Assembly: GCA_018970025.1 (NCBI GenBank)
Contig: JAGWXF010000001.1
Coordinates: 1-64,000 of the forward strand
Length of the DNA stretch: 64,000 nt
Direction: 5' to 3'
Origin: Actinomycetales bacterium
Lineage (GTDB): Bacteria > Actinomycetota > Actinomycetes > S36-B12
Below are positions 56,076 to 64,000 of the stretch, in pieces. How positions within the stretch are numbered: position 1 is the first letter of the stretch; each line of letters starts with the position of its first letter. A program made the position numbers and the translations under genes. The notes beneath the pieces were generated by a model. The model worked only from the letters and a program-made list of their open reading frames with translations. It was not told the DNA's origin and made no database searches.

Positions 56076-57398
56076 TCAGCCTTGGAACTCCGCGGCCGCA
56101 GCCTGGGCGGCCTGCAGCAGGGCTCTCGTCTGTTCGATCGAGGACTCGATGCGTGCCGACTCGCGACCATCCCCACGTGACCTCGCTGCAGCGAGCCGCG
56201 CCTCGAGCTTGGCAAGTCCATCCGCGAATGCGCTCGCCGTCGACTCTGCCCGAGCCCGCGCCTCCGGATTCGAGCGCTTCCAAGACTCCGACTCGGCCTT
56301 GCGCACAGACTCCTCGACGCGCTTCAAGCGCGCCTCGAGCCTGTCTCGATCTGCTCGGGGAATGTCGCCGGCCTTCTCCCAGCGATCCTGGATCGAGCGC
56401 AGGTGTGCCTTGGCCGCCCGGTGGTCGGAGACCGCCAGGGCCTCCGCCTCGAGGACCAGCTGTTCCTTAGCCTCCACGTTCGGCCGCAGCCGCTCCTCCT
56501 GGGCCGATTCCGCGGCTAGACGAGCCGCGTAGAAGGCATCCTGGGCCGCCTTGAACCGGGTCCAGAGCCTGTCCTCGTCTCGCTTGCTCGTCCGGGGAGC
56601 ATTGCGCCACTCGGTCATGAGGTCACGGAATCTCCTGGCCGTGCCAGCCCAGTCGGTTGATGCGGCCAGCGACTCCGCACGGCTGATGAGATCCCGCTTC
56701 ACGGCCATCGCGCTCTTGCGCTGCGCCTCCACCTCGCCGAAGTGCGATCGCCTGCGCTTGTCGAAGGCAGCCCGGGCCGTGCTGATCCGCTTCCAGAGTT
56801 CCTGCTCGCGGCTGCGCTCTGCATGGGGGAGCGCCTTCCACTCCTCGACGATCGCCGCATACCGCTCCGACGTCGCCTTCCATGACGTGGAGGCGGCCAG
56901 TTGCTCGGCCTCTGCCGCGAGTGCCTCACGCGCGACGGCGGCCGCGGCGCGCTGCTCCTCACGGGCACGCGCGGCTCGCTCGCGGGCAGCGTCGATCAGT
57001 TGCTCCAGGCGGACGCACTTGCCGTCGAGCGCAGTCACGTCTCCCACGAAGGAGCGACCGGCCAGGCCCTCCCTGACTCGGGATAGCACGGCCTGTGCCT
57101 GCTCAGCGCTCGACCTGCCGTCGCCGAGTCGGAGGGCTGCCAGGTCGATCTCCACGACCAGGTCGTCGTACTTGCGCCCGAAGAACGCCAGGCCCTCAGC
57201 GGGCGGCCCCGCCGCCCATTGCCCGACCAGGACCTCCCCCTCAGGGGCGCGCAGGAACACCCGGCCCTCGTCATCGACCCGGCCGAACTGGGCTGGATCG
57301 CTCGGCGCGGGCGCCGGGGCCACGGTCACGCTCCGCACCGCGGCAGGCCTCGCCGGTCGCAGGGCAGCCGGGGTCGGAATCGCTGGCGACTCGCTCAT
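56076..57398 (-). CDS. DUF349 repeat protein
   Basis: A 440-residue, highly charged helical protein. After a Pro/Ala-rich start and an N-terminal domain (about 40-100), it has three DUF349-type repeats marked by W-R/K-K-A-P-like spacing (VEEWKALPHAERSREQELWK, MTEWRNAPRTSKRDEDRLW, IQDRWEKAGDIPRADRDRLE). The family is common next to relA in actinobacteria; function unknown. Convergent with relA, 43 bases away. Confidence 0.9.
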   Translation of the reverse strand: MSESPAIPTPAALRPARPAAVRSVTVAPAPAPSDPAQFGRVDDEGRVFLRAPEGEVLVGQWAAGPPAEGLAFFGRKYDDLVVEIDLAALRLGDGRSSAEQAQAVLSRVREGLAGRSFVGDVTALDGKCVRLEQLIDAARERAARAREEQRAAAAVAREALAAEAEQLAASTSWKATSERYAAIVEEWKALPHAERSREQELWKRISTARAAFDKRRRSHFGEVEAQRKSAMAVKRDLISRAESLAASTDWAGTARRFRDLMTEWRNAPRTSKRDEDRLWTRFKAAQDAFYAARLAAESAQEERLRPNVEAKEQLVLEAEALAVSDHRAAKAHLRSIQDRWEKAGDIPRADRDRLEARLKRVEESVRKAESESWKRSNPEARARAESTASAFADGLAKLEARLAAARSRGDGRESARIESSIEQTRALLQAAQAAAAEFQG

Positions 57399-57503
57399 CT
57401 GCGCACCTGCCTCATGTCATCCCACCCGTCGACGCGCTGCTCGAGTCGACGGTCGACGCAAACCGTACCCGTGCGCTGCCCTGTCGCCCCGTCGGTCCGG
57501 TCA

Positions 57504-58409
57504 CTAGGAGGTAACGATTGCCTTGGTGATGAACACCGGCTGCGCAGGCGCCCCGTCCGTCGCACCCCCGCTGACCCCGGCAGCGGCAATGCCCTGGACG
57601 ATATCCAGCCCCTGGGTCACCGTGCCCCAGACGGTGTACCCGGCCGGCAGCGTGGTGTCCTGGTAGACGATAAAGAACTGCGAGCCGGCCGTCCCGGGCC
57701 CGGCATTGGCCATCGCCACCGTGCCGGCCGGGTAGTTGCCGCTGCCCTCGGCGGGCAGGTTCTCGTCGGGCACCGAGTAGCCGGGCCCGCCCGTGCCGTT
57801 GCCCTTGGGGTCCCCGCACTGCAGCACGTAGATCCCCGACGTCGTGAGCCGATGGCAGGAAGTCTGGTCGTAGAAGCCCTCCTTGGCCAGGAACACCTCC
57901 GACCCGACGGTGAGCGGGGCCTTGTCCGGCAGCGTCGTGATCACGATCGGGCCGCAGTTGGTCTGCAGGGTGATCGCCGCGGAGACAAGGGAGGCGGCCG
58001 GCGGAGCACTGGGCCAGGTGAGGTTGTCGAGACGTGGCGTACCGGGCTCGGTGCAGGCAAGCGCTGCCGCACTCCCGCTCGGGGCGGGTTCAGCCGTGGC
58101 GCTGGCGGCCGCCTCGGAGGCGTCAGCCGATCCTGATGGAGCCGGGGATCCGGAGGCAGATCCAGCCGCAGATGCAGCGGCGGATGCGATGGCGCTGGCA
58201 CCTGCGCTGGCGTCTGCGACCTGCGCAGCGTCGCCTGAGCGGCCGACGACGATCCAGGCGATGGCGCCGGCGACGAGCACGACCACGACGACCGCGGCTG
58301 CGATGCGCTGCCTGGTGCGCCGTCGGGCAGCAGACTGGGCTCGCCGCTGCTGCTGGCGCTCGTACTTCTGCCGGGCGAGTTCCCGCTGGCGCTTGTTGCT
58401 CGACGTCAC
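57504..58409 (-). CDS. Membrane-anchored peptidyl-prolyl isomerase (cyclophilin)
   Basis: A 301-residue protein. A basic start (RQRRAQSAARRRTRQR), one membrane helix (IAAAVVVVVLVAGAIAWIVV), an Ala/Ser-rich spacer of about 75 residues, then a cyclophilin domain (SCHRLTTSGIYVLQCGDP, GPGTAGSQFFIVYQD). The isomerase domain would lie outside the membrane and help fold exported proteins. GTG 58409 is set by TACACT six bases upstream; a longer start at 58442 lies beyond the box. Confidence 0.92.
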   Translation of the reverse strand: MTSSNKRQRELARQKYERQQQRRAQSAARRRTRQRIAAAVVVVVLVAGAIAWIVVGRSGDAAQVADASAGASAIASAAASAAGSASGSPAPSGSADASEAAASATAEPAPSGSAAALACTEPGTPRLDNLTWPSAPPAASLVSAAITLQTNCGPIVITTLPDKAPLTVGSEVFLAKEGFYDQTSCHRLTTSGIYVLQCGDPKGNGTGGPGYSVPDENLPAEGSGNYPAGTVAMANAGPGTAGSQFFIVYQDTTLPAGYTVWGTVTQGLDIVQGIAAAGVSGGATDGAPAQPVFITKAIVTS

Positions 58410-58415
58410 GGGCGG

Positions 58416-58421
58416 AGTGTA
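58416..58421 (-). promoter_or_regulatory. -10 box (TACACT) of the cyclophilin gene, leaderless type
   Basis: On the minus strand TACACT ends six bases before GTG 58409. Confidence 0.65.
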
Positions 58422-58455
58422 ATCGGCCGCGAGGCGGCGCACGCCGGCCGCCCGT

Positions 58456-58461
58456 TAGGCT
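58456..58461 (+). promoter_or_regulatory. -10 box (TAGGCT) of the glyoxalase II-like gene
   Basis: TAGGCT ends eight bases before ATG 58470 with no Shine-Dalgarno. It is divergent from the cyclophilin promoter, 34 bases away. Confidence 0.6.
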
Positions 58462-58469
58462 TTGGCATC

Positions 58470-59168
58470 ATGCTGGTCCAGGGCTTTGCCGCGGGGGCGT
58501 GGGGCACGAATTGCTATGTCCTGGCGCCGTCTGCGGGTGAGCCGTGCGTCATCGTCGATCCGGGCCAGGACTCGATCGAGGGGGTTCAGGAGATCGTCCG
58601 AGAGCACCGCCTGCTGCCCGTGGCGGTGCTGCTCACCCACGGCCATGTCGACCATGTGTGGTCGGTGGCCCCGGTCGCCCACGGATACGGGATCCCCGCC
58701 TACATCCATGCCGATGACCGCTACCGGCTCGCCGACCCGGCCGGCACGAGCATCGCCGGGACTCGTGAGCAACTGCTCAGCATGACCAAGGGAGCGCTGG
58801 AGCTCACTGAGCCGGAGGAGGTCAGGCTCGTCGCCGACCAGGAGGACCTGCAGCTGGCCGGGATGGTCCTGCAGGTGCGCCATGCGCCGGGCCACACCGA
58901 GGGCTCGGTGGTCTTCGTCGAGGCTTCTGATCAAGGGGACGCTCCGCTGATGCTCAGCGGCGACGTGCTCTTCGCGGGCTCGATCGGGCGGACGGACCTT
59001 CCCGGCGGAGATGACGTCGCGATGCGGGCGTCGCTGCGGGATGTCATCTGGCCCGCACCGGACGAGATGGTGGTGCTGCCCGGCCATGGGCCGCAGACCA
59101 CGATCGGCCACGAGCGCCGGACCAATCCGTATCTCCAGGGGCTGGCCCCACCGGGCCGGGGGCTGTGA
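58470..59168 (+). CDS. MBL-fold hydrolase, glyoxalase II-like
   Basis: A 232-residue metallohydrolase. The metal motif is LTHGHVDHVW; RHAPGHTEGSVV and LSGDVLFAGSIGRTDLPGGD complete the two-metal site, and PGHGPQTTIGHER ends it. It is annotated as glyoxalase II or hydroxyacylglutathione hydrolase-like in this position, but actinobacteria mostly lack glutathione, so the true thioester may differ. One base before hisS. Confidence 0.9.
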   Translation: MLVQGFAAGAWGTNCYVLAPSAGEPCVIVDPGQDSIEGVQEIVREHRLLPVAVLLTHGHVDHVWSVAPVAHGYGIPAYIHADDRYRLADPAGTSIAGTREQLLSMTKGALELTEPEEVRLVADQEDLQLAGMVLQVRHAPGHTEGSVVFVEASDQGDAPLMLSGDVLFAGSIGRTDLPGGDDVAMRASLRDVIWPAPDEMVVLPGHGPQTTIGHERRTNPYLQGLAPPGRGL

Positions 59169-59169
59169 G

Positions 59170-60513
59170 ATGTCACGGTCACTGGCCCTGTCCGGATTTC
59201 CGGAGTGGCTCCCGGAAGGTCGACTGGTGGAGCAGGCGATCATCGACACCGCTCGCCGGGTCTTCGAGCTGCACGGCTTCGCGTCCATCGAGACTCGCTC
59301 GGTGGAGCCGCTGGAGCAGATGCTGCGAAAGGGCGAGATCGACAAGGAGGTGTACGTCCTGCGGCGCCTGCATGCCGCGCAGGACGAGCCTGACCCGGGT
59401 CTGGGCCTGCATTTCGACCTGACCGTTCCGTTCGCCCGGTATGTCCTGCAGCATGCCGGGCACCTGGACTTCCCCTTCCGCCGATATCAGATCCAGAAGG
59501 TCTGGCGGGGGGAGCGGCCGCAGGACGGGAGATTCCGGGAGTTCACCCAGGCCGACATCGACGTCGTCGACCGAGATTCCCTCGCATTCCACCACGAGGT
59601 CGAGATGGCAGTGGTGATGTCGACGGTGCTCGCCGAGCTGCCGATCCCGCGGGCCGTGATCCATGTGAGCAACCGCAAGCTCGCCGAGGGCTTCTACCGG
59701 GCGGTCGGGGCTACGGACCCTGCGGCCGTGCTCCGGGCGGTCGATCGGCTTGACAAGGCTGGGCCTGATGCGGTCGGCCGGATGCTGGTCGCCGACGCCG
59801 GCCTGTCGATCTCCGCGGCCGAGCAGTGCCTGGCCATGGCAGCGATCCAGGCGCATGACGCGGGATTCGTCGAGCAACTGGAGGCGATCGGCCCGTCGAA
59901 TGCACTCATGGAGGAGGGCATCGAGGAGCTTCTTGCGGTCATCGAGGGAGCCAATCGGCAGCGCCCGGGCTCTGTCATCGCCGACCTGCGCATCGCCCGC
60001 GGCCTGGACTACTACACCGGTACCGTCTACGAGACGATGCTCGAGGGCCACGCATCGATCGGCTCGATCAGCTCCGGTGGCCGCTACGACGCGCTGGCCT
60101 CCGACGCCAAGGCCACGTATCCCGGCGTGGGCATCTCGCTGGGCGTCTCGCGACTGGTCTCGGTGCTGCTGGATCGCGACCTCGTACAGGCTGACCGCCG
60201 TGTCCCGTCCGCCGTCCTGGTGGCCGTCAATGACGAGCAGTCACGGGCGGCAAGCGAGTTGGTTGCCGGTGCCCTGCGAGCCAGGGGCATCCCGTGCGAG
60301 GTGGCGCCCAAGGCCGATAGGTTCGGCAAGCAGATCCGGTACGCGGACCGGCGCGGGATTCCGTACGTGTGGTTCCCCGGCATCGACGCTCCGCTGAAGG
60401 ACATCCGCAGCGGCGATCAGATGGCTGCCGATCCCGCGACCTGGATGCCGCCAGCAGCCGATCTCACCCCGCAGATCCGCGCCACCAGCCTCGAGCAACG
60501 CAGTACCGCCTGA
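59170..60513 (+). CDS. hisS: Histidyl-tRNA synthetase
   Basis: A 447-residue class II synthetase. LTVPFARYV and [19 protein letters not shown] are motif 2 region blocks; [11 protein letters not shown] and SSGGRYDAL are HisRS-specific; a C-terminal anticodon-binding domain follows. ATG 59170 overlaps nothing and is one base after the previous stop. Confidence 0.95.
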   Translation: MSRSLALSGFPEWLPEGRLVEQAIIDTARRVFELHGFASIETRSVEPLEQMLRKGEIDKEVYVLRRLHAAQDEPDPGLGLHFDLTVPFARYVLQHAGHLDFPFRRYQIQKVWRGERPQDGRFREFTQADIDVVDRDSLAFHHEVEMAVVMSTVLAELPIPRAVIHVSNRKLAEGFYRAVGATDPAAVLRAVDRLDKAGPDAVGRMLVADAGLSISAAEQCLAMAAIQAHDAGFVEQLEAIGPSNALMEEGIEELLAVIEGANRQRPGSVIADLRIARGLDYYTGTVYETMLEGHASIGSISSGGRYDALASDAKATYPGVGISLGVSRLVSVLLDRDLVQADRRVPSAVLVAVNDEQSRAASELVAGALRARGIPCEVAPKADRFGKQIRYADRRGIPYVWFPGIDAPLKDIRSGDQMAADPATWMPPAADLTPQIRATSLEQRSTA

Positions 60514-60523
60514 TGGGAGCCCC

Positions 60524-62332
60524 ATGATCCGAACCCGCAATGCCGGCTCCTTGCGCCGCGATGACGCCGGGGCGACCGTCACCCTGGCCGGGTGGATCGC
60601 CCGTCGCCGCGACCACGGCGGAGTGGCGTTCCTGGATCTTCGGGACGCCTCCGGAGTCGTGCAGGTCGTCGTCCATGATCCGCTGATTGCGCATGGCCTG
60701 CGCGATGAGTACTGCATCCGGGTGACCGGGCAGGTGCAGGTGCGTCCTGAGGGGAACGAGAACGCCGACCTGCCGACCGGCGAGGTCGAGGTCATGTCGT
60801 CTGACGTCGAGGTGCTGTCCGTTGCGGCACCCCTGCCGTTTCCGATCGATGACCGGGTGAGCGTGGGGGACGAGGTCAGGCTGCGCTACCGCTACCTGGA
60901 CCTGCGGCGACGGTCGGCCGGGGATGCCTTGCGGATGAGGTCCCGGGTCAACCAGATCGCCCGCGATGTGCTCCTGGGACGGGACTTCGTCGAGATCGAG
61001 ACCCCCACCCTGACGCGATCGACCCCCGAGGGGGCTCGGGACTTCCTCGTGCCGGTACGCCTGCAGCCTGGGCACTGGTACGCCTTGCCGCAGTCGCCGC
61101 AGCTGTTCAAGCAGCTGCTGATGGTGGCGGGGATGGAGCGGTATTTCCAGATCGCGCGGTGCTATCGGGACGAGGACTTCCGCGCGGATCGCCAGCCCGA
61201 GTTCACCCAGCTGGACATCGAGATGTCGTTCGTCGAGCAGGACGACGTCATCGAGGTCGGCGAGGCGATCGTCCGTGCACTGTGGCAGGGGATCCTCGGG
61301 GTGGAGATCGGCGAGGTCCCGCGGATGACGTACGCGGAGGCCATGCGCAGGTACGGAAGCGACAAGCCAGACCTTCGATTCGGCCTGGAGCTGGTCGACC
61401 TGACCGACTACTTCGCCGGAACGGCCTTCCGGGTCTTCCAGGCAGCGCACGTGGGCGCGGTCGTCATGCCTGGCGGAGGCGACCAGCCCCGTCGCCAGTT
61501 CGACGCCTGGCAGGAATGGGCCAAGCAGCGGGGGGCCAAGGGCCTGGCATACGTGACCATCGACGCAGACGGCACCCTCGGCGGTCCGGTGGCCAAGAAC
61601 CTCTCCGAGCGGGAGCGGGACGGGCTGGCGGCCGCCACCGGGGCCACAGCAGGCGACTGCGTCTTCTTCGCTGCCGGCACGACATCCGATGCCCGTAGCC
61701 TGCTGGGCGCCGCCCGACTGGAGATCGCCCGGCGACTGGACCTCATCGACGAGACGGCGTGGTCGTTCCTGTGGGTCGTCGACGCGCCGATGTTCGAGCA
61801 GGTGCAGGACGATGCAGGTGCCCTGACGTGGACCGCCGTCCACCATCCCTTCACGTCCCCGAACGCCGAGTGGAAGGACACCTTCGAGCAGGCGCCCGGC
61901 GAGGCCCTGGCGTGGGCCTACGACATCGTGTGCAATGGCAATGAGATCGGCGGGGGATCGATCCGTATCCATCAGGCCGAGGTGCAGCAGCGGGTCTTCA
62001 GCATGCTCGGACTGTCGGCCGGCGACGCGCAGGAGAAGTTCGGGTTCCTGCTCGAGGCCTTCGCATACGGGCCGCCGCCGCATGGAGGCATCGCCTTCGG
62101 CTGGGACCGCATCTGCATGCTGCTCGCGGGTGCGCCCTCCCTGCGCGATGTCATCGCCTTCCCCAAGACCGGCGCTGGGCACGACCCGCTCACCGGCGCA
62201 CCGACGACCATCACCGCACAACAGCGCAAGGAAGCGGGCATCGATGCCACGCCAGGACTCCCAGGGCAGCGCCTATCAGATCAGGGCCGATCAGAGCAGG
62301 GCCGATCAGATCAGGATGGCAGCGCCGGCTGA
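60524..62332 (+). CDS. aspS: Aspartyl-tRNA synthetase
   Basis: A 602-residue bacterial-type synthetase: N-terminal OB-fold ([19 protein letters not shown]), catalytic domain with [20 protein letters not shown] and the motif 2 [21 protein letters not shown] insertion, and motif 3 [14 protein letters not shown]. The last 20 residues are Ser/Gln/Asp/Arg repeats from a 15-bp tandem array. GGGAG precedes the ATG. The end overlaps the GNAT gene by 17 bases. Confidence 0.95.
   Translation: MIRTRNAGSLRRDDAGATVTLAGWIARRRDHGGVAFLDLRDASGVVQVVVHDPLIAHGLRDEYCIRVTGQVQVRPEGNENADLPTGEVEVMSSDVEVLSVAAPLPFPIDDRVSVGDEVRLRYRYLDLRRRSAGDALRMRSRVNQIARDVLLGRDFVEIETPTLTRSTPEGARDFLVPVRLQPGHWYALPQSPQLFKQLLMVAGMERYFQIARCYRDEDFRADRQPEFTQLDIEMSFVEQDDVIEVGEAIVRALWQGILGVEIGEVPRMTYAEAMRRYGSDKPDLRFGLELVDLTDYFAGTAFRVFQAAHVGAVVMPGGGDQPRRQFDAWQEWAKQRGAKGLAYVTIDADGTLGGPVAKNLSERERDGLAAATGATAGDCVFFAAGTTSDARSLLGAARLEIARRLDLIDETAWSFLWVVDAPMFEQVQDDAGALTWTAVHHPFTSPNAEWKDTFEQAPGEALAWAYDIVCNGNEIGGGSIRIHQAEVQQRVFSMLGLSAGDAQEKFGFLLEAFAYGPPPHGGIAFGWDRICMLLAGAPSLRDVIAFPKTGAGHDPLTGAPTTITAQQRKEAGIDATPGLPGQRLSDQGRSEQGRSDQDGSAG
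62277..62315 (+). repeat. 15-bp tandem repeat at the end of aspS
   Basis: CAGATCAGGGCCGAT, a one-mismatch second copy and a partial third encode [10 protein letters not shown]-like repeats at the AspRS C-terminus. The array ends immediately before the GNAT start codon. Confidence 0.9.
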
Positions 62333-63092
62333 TCCGTACGTACGGCTGCGCCTGCACGACGACGCCATCGCCGAGGCCGTCATCGACGGCCCTGCCGTGG
62401 CCTGGATGTCGATACGCAATGCGACCCGGCGACCTTCGGGCCGGAGCCTCGGTGCGGGCGATGACGGGCCTGCGGCCGTTCGTGAGCGATGGGGGAGCCT
62501 GTGCGGCAGCGACGCCCCGCGCATGATCCGGGCGCTGGTGGAGCTGGACTCCAGAGTTGGCCTCGATGGTCGCGGTGGCCTTGATGGCGTGACCGTCCCA
62601 GCGGGCATCTTCGGACTGCTGCCGCCAGGCCTGACCAGCCCTGATCCCGGGCACTGGTCCTTGTGGGAGCTGAGCGATGACGCGCACGCGGTACCCGGGC
62701 GCGCGCGGCTGCTCGATCCCGCTGACGACAGGATCCGCCCCCTGCTGATGCACTCGCCGTCGGCTCATGTGTTCCCCGGGGACCGGCCGGCCCAGTGGGC
62801 CGGGATCGTGGAGGGCGATGACCTGCTGGCCGTTGCGGCTCGAATCGATGAGCCCAATGGGTTCGCGCACGTGGTGAGCGTGTGCACGGATCCGAGGGCG
62901 CGGGGCCGTCGGCTGGCACAGCAGGCGATCGGCCTGCTGATCGAGCAGGCACGCAGCGACGGATGCCGTGGGGTCATGCTCGAGATGTACGCCTCCAACG
63001 ACCCGGCCCGGCGGGCGTACCTCCGCATGGGCTTCGCGGAGGTCGGCCAGTACATGTCCGGGCTGCTGTACCGCGGCGTGCGGCCTGCCTAG
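62316..63092 (+). CDS. GNAT-family acetyltransferase
   Basis: A 258-residue protein. The C-terminal half is a GNAT domain: [20 protein letters not shown] has the acetyl-CoA loop (RxxGRRLA type) and [20 protein letters not shown] is the motif B region. The N-terminal half is a partner domain. Substrate unknown. ATG 62316 overlaps aspS; the ribosome site lies in the repeat array and is weak. The TAG stop is part of the next -10 box. Confidence 0.8.
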   Translation: MAAPADPYVRLRLHDDAIAEAVIDGPAVAWMSIRNATRRPSGRSLGAGDDGPAAVRERWGSLCGSDAPRMIRALVELDSRVGLDGRGGLDGVTVPAGIFGLLPPGLTSPDPGHWSLWELSDDAHAVPGRARLLDPADDRIRPLLMHSPSAHVFPGDRPAQWAGIVEGDDLLAVAARIDEPNGFAHVVSVCTDPRARGRRLAQQAIGLLIEQARSDGCRGVMLEMYASNDPARRAYLRMGFAEVGQYMSGLLYRGVRPA

Positions 63093-63095
63093 GGT
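63090..63095 (+). promoter_or_regulatory. -10 box (TAGGGT) of rarA, leaderless type
   Basis: TAGGGT ends seven bases before GTG 63103; its TAG is the stop codon of the GNAT gene. Confidence 0.6.
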
Positions 63096-63102
63096 GTGCC
63101 GA

Positions 63103-64000
63103 GTGACCCTCTTCGACGAGGCTGCCTCAACACACCGTGCGTCGGCCCCGCTGGCCGTGCGCATGCGACCGGCGAGCATCGAGGAGGTCGTCGGGCAGGA
63201 GTCCGCCCTGGCACCGGGGGCGCCACTTCGGGGACTGCTCGAGCCCCACGCGGGCACGGCCTCGAGCTCTGTCTCGGTCATCCTGTGGGGCCCGCCCGGG
63301 ACCGGCAAGACGACACTGGCGTCCCTGGTCTCGCTTGCTTCTGGCCGCGTCTTCACCGAGCTGTCGGCGGTCACCGCTGGGGTCAAGGACGTGCGGTCGA
63401 TCATCGACCAGGCGCGGGACCGGCTGTCGATGCAGGGCCGCGGCACGGTGCTGTTCATCGACGAGGTGCACCGCTTCAGCAAGGCACAGCAGGATGCCCT
63501 CCTGCCGGCCGTCGAGAACGGCTGGGTGACCCTCATCGCGGCAACGACGGAGAACCCGAGCTTCTCGGTGATCGCTCCGCTGCTGTCGCGCAGTGTCGTA
63601 GTGACGCTTGCGCCGCTGACCGACCGGGACCTGCAGGCGCTGGTCCGCCGGGCCATCGCGGACCCGCGCGGCCTCGGTGGGCGCGTTCGCGTGGCGGATG
63701 ACGCGGTGGAGGCCATCGCGCGGGTGTCGATGGGCGATGCCCGTCGGGCGCTCACGGCACTGGAGGCAGCGGCTGCGCCCGTCCTTCGCATGCATGCCGA
63801 GCGGGGTACCGGGCCTGTCGACGGGCTCGGCGACGCGCCTGTCGACGCGGCCGACGTGCCCGAGGTCGGGCTGCACCACGTCGAGGTGGCAGTCCAGCAT
63901 GCAGCGATCCGCTACGACCGGGATGGCGACCAGCACTACGACGTCGTCAGCGCATTCATCAAGAGCGTGCGCGGGAGCGATCCAGACGCAGCCCTGCACT
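63103..64000 (+). CDS. rarA: Replication-associated recombination protein RarA, 5' part
   Basis: An AAA+ ATPase cut by the window end after 299 codons. Walker A is GPPGTGKTT (63-71); [37 protein letters not shown] and [10 protein letters not shown] follow, then [20 protein letters not shown], diagnostic of RarA/MgsA. It acts at stalled replication forks. The open frame runs to the last base, so the missing end lies beyond the window. Confidence 0.93.
   Translation, partial: MTLFDEAASTHRASAPLAVRMRPASIEEVVGQESALAPGAPLRGLLEPHAGTASSSVSVILWGPPGTGKTTLASLVSLASGRVFTELSAVTAGVKDVRSIIDQARDRLSMQGRGTVLFIDEVHRFSKAQQDALLPAVENGWVTLIAATTENPSFSVIAPLLSRSVVVTLAPLTDRDLQALVRRAIADPRGLGGRVRVADDAVEAIARVSMGDARRALTALEAAAAPVLRMHAERGTGPVDGLGDAPVDAADVPEVGLHHVEVAVQHAAIRYDRDGDQHYDVVSAFIKSVRGSDPDAALH

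Noticed and set aside
62211-63791. A 526-codon minus-strand open frame opposite the GNAT and rarA genes
   Set aside because: The plus strand encodes intact GNAT and RarA motifs; the minus frame is low-complexity.

Overview
The window is strongly GC-rich, densely packed and gene-ordered like a high-GC actinobacterial (Actinomycetota) chromosome. Evidence includes the block tlyA-nadK-recN-pyrG-NUDIX-xerD-parA-scpA-scpB-rluB-cmk/der, a phosphatidylinositol/PIM cluster (pgsA, PatA-like acyltransferase, pimA) between thrS and pdxS/pdxT, and the block ruvCAB-yajC-secD-secF-apt-relA-ppi-glyoxalase II-like-hisS-aspS. From memory, the first and last blocks resemble two separate blocks of the Mycobacterium tuberculosis chromosome; here they lie side by side. 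I cannot place the organism below phylum. Many starts are GTG and many genes overlap by 4 bases (GTGA/ATGA).

Layout. 1-150: the 3' part of a 5S rRNA and its terminator. 0.2-5.1 kb: actinobacterial hypothetical and TPR proteins, an MBL hydrolase, an SSB-like protein and a HAD phosphatase. 5.1-21.1 kb: conserved housekeeping genes for rRNA methylation, NAD kinase, repair, CTP synthesis, alanine dehydrogenase, chromosome dimer resolution, segregation/condensation, pseudouridylation, chorismate-to-tyrosine steps and a fused CMP kinase/Der GTPase. 21.2-36.0 kb: a less conserved bridge with a tRNA gene at each end (Pro and Val). It carries two secreted Ig-like or Ig-like-containing proteins, PPK2, a convergent PrimPol/ATP-ligase pair, a POLLUX-like channel protein, a hexose-6-phosphate epimerase, an FUSC-type membrane protein with an AIM24 protein, three more tRNAs and pabB-pabC. 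36.1-45.3 kb: thrS, an Ap4A-phosphorylase-like HIT protein, a cupin, a truncated EF-G-like GTPase, PIM biosynthesis and pyridoxal phosphate synthase. 45.3-64.0 kb: yebC, a WS/DGAT acyltransferase, ruvCAB under a LexA box, the Sec accessory genes, purine salvage, (p)ppGpp synthetase, a DUF349 protein, a membrane cyclophilin, hisS, aspS, a GNAT protein and the start of rarA.

The main regulatory theme is a recurring TANNNT box 6-8 bases upstream of the start codon, read here as leaderless promoters. In two places the TAG of that box is also the stop codon of the gene before it and the downstream gene starts 6-7 bases later. The most unusual single items are the EF-G-like protein that ends where domain III should begin, the xerD gene apparently starting at CTG behind a perfect Shine-Dalgarno, the 191-base antisense overlap of the repair polymerase and ligase genes, a perfect 17-bp hairpin before tRNA-Val, and five short tandem arrays with 12-15 bp units. 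No CRISPR array, transposase, integrase or recognisable defence system was seen, and I found no convincing undescribed multi-gene system.
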